Shown here: piece after piece, positions 55,586 through 64,000 of the stretch
Layout of the letters: each line of letters opens with the position of its first letter
Position numbering within the stretch: the first letter of the stretch is position 1
DNA from: [Mycobacterium] vasticus
GTDB lineage: Bacteria; Actinomycetota; Actinomycetes; Mycobacteriales; Mycobacteriaceae
Reading direction: 5' to 3'
DNA length: 64,000 nucleotides
Assembly: GCF_020181595.1 (NCBI RefSeq)
Contig: NZ_CP084028.1
Location: forward strand, 2,649,445 to 2,713,444
Notes under the pieces: model-generated
What the model was told of the DNA's origin: nothing
The model's input: the letters and a program-made list of their open reading frames with translations, nothing else
Database searches by the model: none
Translations under genes and position numbers: made by a program

Positions 55586-57931
55586 TTAATCCAACGCGGT
55601 ACGTAAATATTTCTCGGCCACCGCCCGATCAGCCGTATTCGGCAGGACCACACAGAAAACGTCGTCGACCGTCGATCCCCGGGTGGTGGCCTTAGCCCAC
55701 ACGATGTCGATTCCCGCCCCCTCCAGTGCGGCCGCCAGCCGGGCCAATAGGCCGGGCCGATCAGCGGCGCGGACTTCGACGATCGAGCGGCCCGGCGTGC
55801 TGTCGAACCACACGATGCGAGGCGGGGCCGTCAGGTCGCTCGCCGGAACCCCTGCGACATCGCCGGAGCCCATCCGGCGGGACTCGCGTGGTCGCTGTTG
55901 CAGCGCGGCAGCGACATCGATGCCGTCGGCGAGGGCCAGACCGAACTGCTCGCAGATCAGCTCCGCAGCCGGCGGCGGGCCGAAGTACGGCGACACCACG
56001 AACTCGGTGATCACCGTCTCGTGGGCGATGTTGACCGTCGCCGCGTGGACGCGCAGCGAGTTCAGCGCCAACACACCGGCGGCCTTGGACAGCAGACCGC
56101 GCTGGTGCGGGGCGATCATGCTCACGCGATAGCCGCGCCCACCGTCGTCGGCGCGCAGCTCCACAGAAACCTCGCGCGCCGTCGCCACGTATTCGGCGGG
56201 GATCGGGTCGGCCTGCGGCAGCGGCTCGCCGGCCATCACCAGGCGGCAGCGTCGAACGAGGTCGGCGACCAACGACGCCTTCCAGCTGCTCCACATCGCC
56301 GGCCCAGTGGCCACCGAATCGGCTTCGGTCAGGGCGTGCAGCACCTCGATCAGCACCACGTCCCCGCCCAGCGCCGAGGCGACACCGGCGATGACGTCGG
56401 GGTCATTGAGGTCATGGCGGACGGCGACGTCGGACAGCAGCAGGTGGTGGGTCACCAGCGTGGCGAGCATCGCGACATCACACGGCCACAGGCCCAGCCG
56501 GGTGCCGATCGCGGTGACCAGCTCGGCGCCGACAAGGCTGTGATCCACGCCGCTGCCCTTGCCGATGTCGTGCAGCAGGGCGGCGAGCACCAGCAGGTCA
56601 GGGCGCGCCACCGCGGTGGTGAACGCCCCAGCTCGAGCCGCCGTCTCGATCAGATGCCGGTCGACGGTCCAGATGTGGACGGGATCGCGCGGCGGCAGGT
56701 CGCGTACCGCCGCCCATTCCGGAAACAGCCGGCCCCACAGTCCCCCGCGATCGAGTGCCTCGACGGTTGGCACCATCGCCGGCCCCGCGGACAGCACTAC
56801 CAACAGGTCATCGAGCGCCTCCCGCGGCCACGGCACGGGCAGCTCGGGTGCCTCGTGGGCCAGCCGGTTCACGGTTTCTGCCGCGATGGGCATTCCGGTG
56901 GCGGCGGACGCGGCCGCCACGCGCAGGACCAGGCCCGGATCCCGCTCTGGCCGGACTTCGCGAGCCAGGATCACCTCGCCGGCGTACTCGACCACGCCGT
57001 CGTCCAGCGGACGCCGCAGCCGTGGCCGCACCGCCGACATCCCGCGTCGGGGAAGCGCGTTGGCTGCGATGCGCAGGCCTGCGTCGACGCGGTAATTGAT
57101 GGTGCGGGCCGCATCGGAGAGGCTGCGGGACAGCTCGTAGCGGTCGCCGATGTGTAGCGCCTCACCGATCTGGTCGGCGTACTGGGCCGGCAACAGATCG
57201 TGCCCACGACCCGAGATGCGGTGCAGCTCGGTGCGCACATCGAGCAGACGCACATAGGCCTGGCTCACCGAGCCTCCGAGCATCTGGGCACGGCGAACGG
57301 TCGCACGGTCGGCAAGTTGTGCCAGTGCCAGTGCATTGAGCAGTTGAACGTCGCGTAATCCACCCCGTCCGCTTTTCAGATCGGGTTCCCCGCGATGCGC
57401 CACGTCTCCGCTGCGCTGCCAGCGCACGTGTGTCGTCTCGACGAGTTCGCCGAAGCGGGAAGCGATTCCGTGCCGCCATTGGTGGCGGACATCCCGGATG
57501 AGCTGCTCCGACAGGTGCTCGTCTCCGGCGATGTGGCGGGCGTCGAGCATGCCCAGGTCGGCGAGTAGATCAGCACCGGCCACCTCGACGGCCTCGGCCA
57601 CGGTGCGCACGCTGTGGTCGAGCCGAACACCGGCGTCCCACAGCGGGTACCACAGCAGCGCGGCGACCTCCTCGACGGAGCCGGCGGGCTTGTCGTCATG
57701 CAGCAGCAGCAGATCCACGTCCGAATGCGGGAGGAACTCACACCGGCCCAGCGAACCGGTCGCCACGATCGCGAAACCGCTGCCGGCCAACACGCCGATC
57801 TCGGCTGCCCTGGCGGTCAGCCAGTTCTCATGCAGCTGCCGCCAGGCGTCGCGCAAAGCTGCAGAATCCAGCCGGCCCGCGGCCTGCGACCGAAACGCGG
57901 CCCGCGCCTCCGACAGCTCCACGCGCGTCAT
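55586..57931 (-). CDS. glnD: PII uridylyl/adenylyltransferase GlnD
   Basis: Bifunctional nucleotidyltransferase that modifies and demodifies the PII protein in response to glutamine. The 781 residues contain the nucleotidyltransferase motif [20 protein letters not shown] (about 57-76), an HD domain ([20 protein letters not shown]), and two C-terminal ACT domains (around [18 protein letters not shown] and [20 protein letters not shown]). In actinobacteria the modification of PII is adenylylation. Third gene of amt-glnB-glnD, 32 bases after glnB. Confidence 0.97.
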   Translation of the reverse strand: MTRVELSEARAAFRSQAAGRLDSAALRDAWRQLHENWLTARAAEIGVLAGSGFAIVATGSLGRCEFLPHSDVDLLLLHDDKPAGSVEEVAALLWYPLWDAGVRLDHSVRTVAEAVEVAGADLLADLGMLDARHIAGDEHLSEQLIRDVRHQWRHGIASRFGELVETTHVRWQRSGDVAHRGEPDLKSGRGGLRDVQLLNALALAQLADRATVRRAQMLGGSVSQAYVRLLDVRTELHRISGRGHDLLPAQYADQIGEALHIGDRYELSRSLSDAARTINYRVDAGLRIAANALPRRGMSAVRPRLRRPLDDGVVEYAGEVILAREVRPERDPGLVLRVAAASAATGMPIAAETVNRLAHEAPELPVPWPREALDDLLVVLSAGPAMVPTVEALDRGGLWGRLFPEWAAVRDLPPRDPVHIWTVDRHLIETAARAGAFTTAVARPDLLVLAALLHDIGKGSGVDHSLVGAELVTAIGTRLGLWPCDVAMLATLVTHHLLLSDVAVRHDLNDPDVIAGVASALGGDVVLIEVLHALTEADSVATGPAMWSSWKASLVADLVRRCRLVMAGEPLPQADPIPAEYVATAREVSVELRADDGGRGYRVSMIAPHQRGLLSKAAGVLALNSLRVHAATVNIAHETVITEFVVSPYFGPPPAAELICEQFGLALADGIDVAAALQQRPRESRRMGSGDVAGVPASDLTAPPRIVWFDSTPGRSIVEVRAADRPGLLARLAAALEGAGIDIVWAKATTRGSTVDDVFCVVLPNTADRAVAEKYLRTALD

Positions 57932-57963
57932 CGTGTCTCGCCACGATCAGCTCGGGTCGAATC

Positions 57964-59680
<1,717 letters not shown>

Positions 59681-59730
59681 GAGCCCAACCCCTCTCGCCG
59701 ACGCAACTGCCCGCTTCGCGGATCACGTTG

Positions 59731-59736
59731 CTCATA
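59731..59736 (-). promoter_or_regulatory. Candidate -10 element of the amt promoter
   Basis: TATGAG on the minus strand lies 15 bases downstream of the last GlnR half-site, at a distance expected for an activator-dependent promoter. It matches the -10 consensus only partly. Confidence 0.3.
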
Positions 59737-59751
59737 CAATGCGTAGAGGTT

Positions 59752-59789
59752 GTTTCGGTTGCAGCGCCACGTTGTTGCGGCCATGTCAC
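59752..59789 (-). promoter_or_regulatory. GlnR-type nitrogen control box upstream of amt
   Basis: On the minus strand GTGAC-N6-GCAAC-N6-GCGCT-N6-GAAAC keeps the exact 11-base register of the GlnR consensus (gTnAC-n6-GaAAC, twice). First and last half-sites are perfect, the second has one change, the third is poor. It lies about 72 bases before the amt start. GlnR activation of amt-glnB-glnD under nitrogen limitation is established in other mycobacteria. Confidence 0.65.
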
Positions 59790-59814
59790 AAGCTGCTCAC
59801 AGGTAGGGCGGCGA

Positions 59815-61224
59815 CTACAGCCGGCTCAGCGCCAGCTGCGCCGCATTGACTCCGCACATCCCGTGCGCGCCGGGACCCGGCGGGGTCGCCGCTGAACAGA
59901 GGTATCTGCCGGGGATTCCGGTGTCATACGGCGACAGGGTCACTCGCGGCCCAAACATCAACTGGCGGAGGTCCTTTGCACCGGTCATGATGTCTCCACC
60001 GATGTAGTTGGCGTTGTATGCCGCCATCTCGACGGTGCTGCGTACCATCTGACCGACCACGCGGTCGACGAAACCTGGTGCGAACCGCTCGATCTGGGCG
60101 ATGATCGCGGCAGTGGCGTCGCCGGTGTAGCCGTTGGGCACATGCGCATAGGTCCACACCGGGTGCACGTCGCCGACGGATCGCTGGGGGTCGGCCAGAT
60201 ACTGCTGGCCGACCAACACGAACGGCCGCTGCGGCATGCGTCCGGCATGGACATCGCGTTCGGTGGCTTCGAGCTCGGCGTGCGTCCCGGCCAGGTGAAC
60301 CGTCCCCGCCCGCCGGGCATCCGGATTGACCCATGGCACACCGCCTTCGACGGCGAAGTCCACTTTGAAGGCGCCGGGTCCGCGTCGGAAGCGACGGTAG
60401 GCGCGCGCGACCCGGGCCGGCAGCCGGTCACCGAGAATTTCCGCGACCGCCTCAGGCGCCAGGTCGAACATCGTCACGTCCGCGGGCGGCAACTGTGACG
60501 CGGACTGCACCCGCACCCCGGTCTCGATGGTGCCACCCAGATCGGTGAGCGCTGCGGCCATCGCATCGGCTATCGCCTGCGATCCACCGGCGGCCACCGC
60601 CCATCCGTGCCGGTGCCCGGCGGTCAGAATGCCCAGCCCGATCGCCGAGGTCATCGGGTAGTGCAACGGCCGAAAAGCATGTGCGGCAACGCCGATGAAC
60701 AAGGCCCGGGCCTGGGCGCTCCGAAACCATCGGGCCAGAGCCGATGCCGGCAGCGTGGTGGGTGCGCCGAATCGGGCCAGGGTCAGCGGATGGTGTGGCA
60801 CCCGCAGCAGCGGGCCCATGATGTCGTCGTTGAGGGCATCGAAGCGGGCGACCGGGCGGTCGAACAGCGCACGCCAACGGCGGCCGTCGCGGCCCAGTCC
60901 GGCTGCGGTCTGATCGACCGAGCGGTAGAGCACCCCGGCAGAGCCGTCGTCGAGTGGGTGGGCACAGTCGATCTGCGGCCAGCGCCACGCCAAGCCGTAG
61001 CGCTGCGGGTCCAGCCCGGACAGGAACGGTGAGCCCACGGCCATCGGGTGGATCGCCGAGCAGTGGTCATGCAACAGGCCCGGCAGGATCGCCTCACCGC
61101 TGCGGGTGCCGCCACCCACATGGTCGGCGGCTTCGAGCACGCTGACCTGCAGGCCCTGCTGCGCCAGGGTTACGGCGGCGGCCAGCCCGTTGGGCCCGCT
61201 GCCCACCACAATCGCCGTACTCAC
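59815..61224 (-). CDS. FAD-dependent oxidoreductase, phytoene-desaturase-like
   Basis: A 469-residue NAD(P)/FAD-binding protein of the amine-oxidase/phytoene-desaturase group. It has GSGPNGLAAAVTLAQQGLQV (about 8-27), then EAADHVGGGTRS and GLLHDHCSAIHPMA, and the C-terminal FAD motif region YLCSAATPPGPGAHGMCG. The GTG at 61224 has GGGGAC upstream. The substrate is unknown; relatives act on carotenoids or other isoprenoids and lipids. Divergent from the TetR gene. Confidence 0.9.
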   Translation of the reverse strand: MSTAIVVGSGPNGLAAAVTLAQQGLQVSVLEAADHVGGGTRSGEAILPGLLHDHCSAIHPMAVGSPFLSGLDPQRYGLAWRWPQIDCAHPLDDGSAGVLYRSVDQTAAGLGRDGRRWRALFDRPVARFDALNDDIMGPLLRVPHHPLTLARFGAPTTLPASALARWFRSAQARALFIGVAAHAFRPLHYPMTSAIGLGILTAGHRHGWAVAAGGSQAIADAMAAALTDLGGTIETGVRVQSASQLPPADVTMFDLAPEAVAEILGDRLPARVARAYRRFRRGPGAFKVDFAVEGGVPWVNPDARRAGTVHLAGTHAELEATERDVHAGRMPQRPFVLVGQQYLADPQRSVGDVHPVWTYAHVPNGYTGDATAAIIAQIERFAPGFVDRVVGQMVRSTVEMAAYNANYIGGDIMTGAKDLRQLMFGPRVTLSPYDTGIPGRYLCSAATPPGPGAHGMCGVNAAQLALSRL

Positions 61225-61288
61225 GTCGTCCCCATGATTTTCGGAGCGTACCGATCGACCCCATCGACGTCGCCCAAAACCCCCTACC

Positions 61289-61320
61289 GAGGATATCTCT
61301 GTTCGAATAGAATATTCCTC
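61289..61320. promoter_or_regulatory. 32-base imperfect palindrome over the tetR promoter
   Basis: The stretch centred at TTC|GAA (61304/61305) matches its own reverse complement at 11 of 16 positions per half, with GAGGA...TCCTC at the ends, and contains the perfect inner repeat GAATA-GAA-TATTC (61305-61317). TAGAAT at 61308-61313 fits the -10 consensus and lies 7 bases before the GTG of tetR. A TetR operator controlling both directions is likely. Confidence 0.55.
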
Positions 61321-61899
61321 GTGGCGGGACCTACTGCGCGAGGCAGGCTGCTGGAAGCGGCACGGATTCGCTTCGCCGCGAGCGGGACACTGGCCCCGAC
61401 CCTGGAAGAGATCCGGCAGCAGGCCGGCGTCAGCGTGGGCGCCCTGTACCACCACTTTCCGGACAAGGCCGCACTGGCGGCCGCGGTGTACGCCCGGGTG
61501 ATGGCCGACTACCAGGCCGGGTTCCTCGTGATGCTGCGCAGGCAGGCGACCGCCGAAGGAGGGATACGCGGCGGCGTCGAGCACCATCTGCGCTGGGTTG
61601 CGGCACACCGCGGCGAGGCCGAACTGCTGCTGGGCGACCGGCTCGACAGCCCGGAACTGCGGGAATCCAACGCGGAGTTCTTCGGCGCGGTCCGGGACTG
61701 GTGGCGCCCCCACCAGGGCTATGGTGCGCTGCGGCCCCTGCAGACCTCGATCACCGCCGCGCTGTGGTTCGGACCGGCTCAGGAGTTCAGCCGGCACTGG
61801 CTGGCAGGCCACGCGGCGAAACTTCCACGCGGCGTCATCACCACCTTCGCCGACGCGGCGTGGGCGACGTTGCGCGGCAAACCGGAGGAGGATCCATGA
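61321..61899 (+). CDS. TetR-family transcriptional regulator
   Basis: A 192-residue regulator with the TetR helix-turn-helix at about 6-50 (RLLEAARIRFAASGTLAPTL, then QQAGVSVGALYHHFPDKAAL). The GTG at 61321 is supported by a -10 box 7 bases upstream and a palindrome across it. Its stop overlaps the next start (ATGA). It probably represses itself, the enoyl-CoA gene and perhaps the divergent FAD oxidoreductase, in answer to an acyl or isoprenoid ligand. Confidence 0.9.
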   Translation: MAGPTARGRLLEAARIRFAASGTLAPTLEEIRQQAGVSVGALYHHFPDKAALAAAVYARVMADYQAGFLVMLRRQATAEGGIRGGVEHHLRWVAAHRGEAELLLGDRLDSPELRESNAEFFGAVRDWWRPHQGYGALRPLQTSITAALWFGPAQEFSRHWLAGHAAKLPRGVITTFADAAWATLRGKPEEDP

Positions 61900-62738
61900 C
61901 CGAATCCCTATACAACCGATTGGTCGCCGAAGGCGACGCGCCGGACGCGCCGGTGCGGGTCCACGTGGAGCATCGTGGTGACCGGGCGGTGGTGACGTTG
62001 CACGAACCCAGCCGGCTCAACGTGCTGTCGGCGCCGCTGGTGCGCCAACTGCGGCGCGCGCTGATCGCCCTGGACGCCGACCCCGGCGTCCGCGCCGTGG
62101 TGCTGACCGGCGCCGATCCCGGATTCAGTGCCGGCGGCGACCTGAAGATGATGTCCGCGGTCACCGAGGGGCGAAATGACCCGGCACCGGAGGGCGTCGC
62201 CGACGTCTGGCGGTGGATTCGCCGCGAGTTCGGCGGTGTCGCGCGGCTCATCGCCGGATCGGACACCATCTTCATCGCCGCACTCAACGGTGCCGCCGCG
62301 GGTGTCGGCCTCGCGTGGGCACTGACCTGCGATCTGACCATCGCCGGCGATCGTGCGGTGATCGTGCCCGCCTTCGGCCGCCTGGGCCTGCTTCCGGAGG
62401 TGGGCACCAGCTGGGCGTTGACCCGGCGGCTCGGCTACCAGGGCGCGTTGGCCTACTACCTGTGCGGCGAGCCGATCGATGCCCGCAGCGCGCAACAGCT
62501 CGGCCTGGTGCATGAAGTCGTCCCCCATGATCAGCTCGTGACGGCCGCCGACCAGTGGTGTTCGCGGGTAGCGGCGATGCCGTCGCACGCCACGGCCATG
62601 GTCAAACCGCTGCTGCGCGCGGCCGCCGACGCCGGCTGGAACGAGGCTCTAGCGCTGGAGGAGTTCGCCGAACCCGTCTGTTTCAGCACCGCCGCGTTCG
62701 CCGACAACGTGCGGACCATGCTGGCCGGGCAGCGCTAA
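61896..62738 (+). CDS. Enoyl-CoA hydratase/isomerase family protein
   Basis: A 280-residue crotonase-fold protein. The oxyanion segments are seen in GFSAGGDLKMM and AALNGAAAGVGLAWALTCDL. The active-site loop reads VPAFGRLGLLPEVGTSWALT. The first catalytic Glu of hydratases (in Q-P-E) is replaced, while a Glu stands where enoyl-CoA isomerases (PaaG-like, LVPDxGG) have their acid. An isomerase is therefore more likely than a hydratase. GGAGGAGGATCC precedes the ATG. Coupled to the TetR gene by a 4-base overlap. Confidence 0.9.
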   Translation: MTESLYNRLVAEGDAPDAPVRVHVEHRGDRAVVTLHEPSRLNVLSAPLVRQLRRALIALDADPGVRAVVLTGADPGFSAGGDLKMMSAVTEGRNDPAPEGVADVWRWIRREFGGVARLIAGSDTIFIAALNGAAAGVGLAWALTCDLTIAGDRAVIVPAFGRLGLLPEVGTSWALTRRLGYQGALAYYLCGEPIDARSAQQLGLVHEVVPHDQLVTAADQWCSRVAAMPSHATAMVKPLLRAAADAGWNEALALEEFAEPVCFSTAAFADNVRTMLAGQR

Positions 62739-64000
62739 GCGGGCGCCCCCGGGGTGCCGCCGGCCCCACCGGCGCCGCCGGTGCCGTCGACGTTGGGGCT
62801 GCCGGGCAGCCCCGAGCCACCGGTTACACCACCGGTTGCCCCGCCGTTGCCGCCGTTACCGCCGCTACCGCCGACGCCGACACTTGCGGTACCGCCGTTG
62901 CCGCCGTCGCCACCCCGGCCACCGACGCTGCCCACCTGGTCGGCGGCCGCGCCGCCCTTGCCGCCGTTACCGCCGTCAGCGCCGACTCTGCCGCTGCCGC
63001 CGGCCCCACCGGCACCGCCGGCGCCGCCGTTACCGCCGGTCGCACCGGTGCCTCCGGCCCCGCCGTTGCCGCCGTCGCCGCCGGCACCTCCGGTGCCCAT
63101 CGGGTTGGTCAGGCCGGCGCCGCCTGCGCCACCCGCGCCGCCATCACCGTCGTCTCCAGCCTTCCCCAAGGCGCCGACCCATCCGGCTTTGGCGCCCGCG
63201 GCTCCGGCACTTCCACCGTTACCACCGTCGCCGGCGTTGCCGCCCATCGGCTGGGAAGCCGTTCCGTCGCTGCCAGTCGCCCCGACCCCGCCAACACCGC
63301 CGGCACCACCGTTTCCGCTGGATCCCAGGAACCACCCGGCGTTGCCGCCGACGCCGCCGTTGCCGGCGTCGCCGCCGTTCAACGCGGTCACGAGATTTCC
63401 GTTGACACCCGCCCAGCCGGATCCGCCCTGACCACCGGTGCCGCCGAAGCCCCAACTGGCCAGCGCGTTGCCACCGGTGCCACCGTCGCCGCCGTCGTGC
63501 GCCACCAGGTTGGTGCCGTCGAAGGTGTCATGGAAGCCGGTGCCGCCCTGACCGCCGATGCCGCCGTCGCCGTAGAACAGGCCACCGTTGCCGCCCTGGC
63601 CACCATCAGCGGCCTCGATCACGGTGCCGTCGGCAGCGAGGTAGGCGGCGGCACCTTGGCCGCCCATGCCTCCGTTGCCGAACAGTCCGGCGTCACCGCC
63701 GGCCCCGCCGATGCCACCGTTGACTCCGGCCACCCCGGCCACGCCGGTGCCGCCGTCGCCGAACAGGAAGCCGCCGTCACCGAGGTCGCCCAGGCCCAGC
63801 CAACCGAACAGCGAGGTGTTGGCGCCGGTGAAGTCGTCGACGCCGTCACCGATCAGGTCGCGACCGAACATCAGCACCCACGGGGTGTTGATCAGATCGA
63901 TCGTGAGCTGGTTACCGGCGTTGTGCAGCCAGTCCTCCACCATGCTGTGGATCGGCGTGTAGAACCAGTCCTGGTAGAGGTCGGCCCAGTCACCCGGTGA
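62735..64000 (-). CDS. PGRS-type glycine-rich protein, C-terminal part (runs off window)
   Basis: 421 codons are visible and the frame is still open at the window edge, so the start, and a PE domain if there is one, lie outside. The first ~85 residues are not Gly-rich ([40 protein letters not shown]), then [20 protein letters not shown] leads to ~330 residues of GGxGG and GNGGxGG repeats ending in [15 protein letters not shown]. These proteins sit at the mycobacterial surface; the role is unknown. The stop overlaps the stop of the convergent enoyl-CoA gene. Confidence 0.88.
   Translation of the reverse strand, partial: SPGDWADLYQDWFYTPIHSMVEDWLHNAGNQLTIDLINTPWVLMFGRDLIGDGVDDFTGANTSLFGWLGLGDLGDGGFLFGDGGTGVAGVAGVNGGIGGAGGDAGLFGNGGMGGQGAAAYLAADGTVIEAADGGQGGNGGLFYGDGGIGGQGGTGFHDTFDGTNLVAHDGGDGGTGGNALASWGFGGTGGQGGSGWAGVNGNLVTALNGGDAGNGGVGGNAGWFLGSSGNGGAGGVGGVGATGSDGTASQPMGGNAGDGGNGGSAGAAGAKAGWVGALGKAGDDGDGGAGGAGGAGLTNPMGTGGAGGDGGNGGAGGTGATGGNGGAGGAGGAGGSGRVGADGGNGGKGGAAADQVGSVGGRGGDGGNGGTASVGVGGSGGNGGNGGATGGVTGGSGLPGSPNVDGTGGAGGAGGTPGAPA

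Noticed and set aside
62754..63431. Short-period GC repeats that look like a CRISPR array or a Pro-rich gene on the plus strand
   Set aside because: No constant repeat with unique spacers. The period is the GGxGG coding repeat of the minus-strand PGRS gene, and the plus-strand Pro-rich frame is its complement.

Overview
The window is high-GC actinobacterial DNA from a Mycobacterium-like genome. Evidence is mycothione reductase, a PE/PPE pair, a glycine-rich PGRS-type protein, a 13E12-type HNH gene, LppW, DacB2, Rip1 and a gene order that, from memory, follows the Rv2847c to Rv2920c arc of M. tuberculosis with insertions. PE, PPE and PGRS proteins suggest a slow grower or a near relative; I cannot name the species. 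No tRNA, rRNA, CRISPR array, insertion sequence or origin was seen.

Layout. 1-6.8 kb: cysG (partial), mqo, mtr, an acyl-CoA dehydrogenase and a DUF222/HNH gene. 6.8-10.7 kb (minus): an orphan fatty-acyl-AMP ligase, a degenerate alpha/beta-hydrolase, mapB and a DUF1707 protein. 10.8-17.1 kb (minus): a PBP lipoprotein, a GNAT protein and the isoprenoid/site-2-protease cluster ispG-rip1-dxr. 17.2-19.4 kb (plus): an MpaB-type oxygenase, a small membrane protein, a TetR regulator and a DUF2631 protein. 19.4-22.7 kb (minus): rlmN, cdsA, frr, pyrH. 22.9-30.2 kb (plus): a seven-gene, overlap-coupled complex-I-like cluster headed by ArsR (Rv0081-Rv0087-like), followed by a MarR gene (Rv2887-like). 30.7-45.5 kb: amiC, tsf, rpsB, an M23 protein, a hydrolase, xerC, a lactate-monooxygenase-like flavoenzyme, viuB, dprA, comM/yifB, UPF0102, a triple-DUF190 protein, a GyrA-like/GNAT fusion, DUF2469, rnhB, lepB, rplS. 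45.8-52.9 kb: lppW, trmD, rimM, KH protein, rpsP, SnoaL-like protein, dacB2, amidohydrolase, ffh. 53.1-55.4 kb: PE, PPE and a small exported Cys-containing protein. 55.6-59.7 kb: the nitrogen operon amt-glnB-glnD with a GlnR-like box. 59.8-64 kb: an FAD oxidoreductase divergent from a TetR-enoyl-CoA isomerase/hydratase pair, then a truncated PGRS-type gene.

The most interesting system is the 22.9-30.2 kb cluster. It has the membrane and iron-sulfur parts of a group-4 hydrogenase or formate hydrogenlyase, but its large subunit has lost all four cysteines that bind nickel. The proton-channel subunits keep their key Glu and Lys residues. It therefore looks like an energy-converting, hydrogenase-related (Ehr-type) ion pump with unknown redox partner. 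Other strong leads are the GyrA-like/GNAT fusion beside a triplicated DUF190 protein, the PE and PPE proteins that share an SVP-type C-terminus, an amt gene that has lost its stop and reads 95 bases into glnB, and a recurring leaderless promoter design (TANNNT box 6-8 bases before the start codon) at mtr, the HNH gene, arsR, dacB2 and the 61.3 kb tetR.
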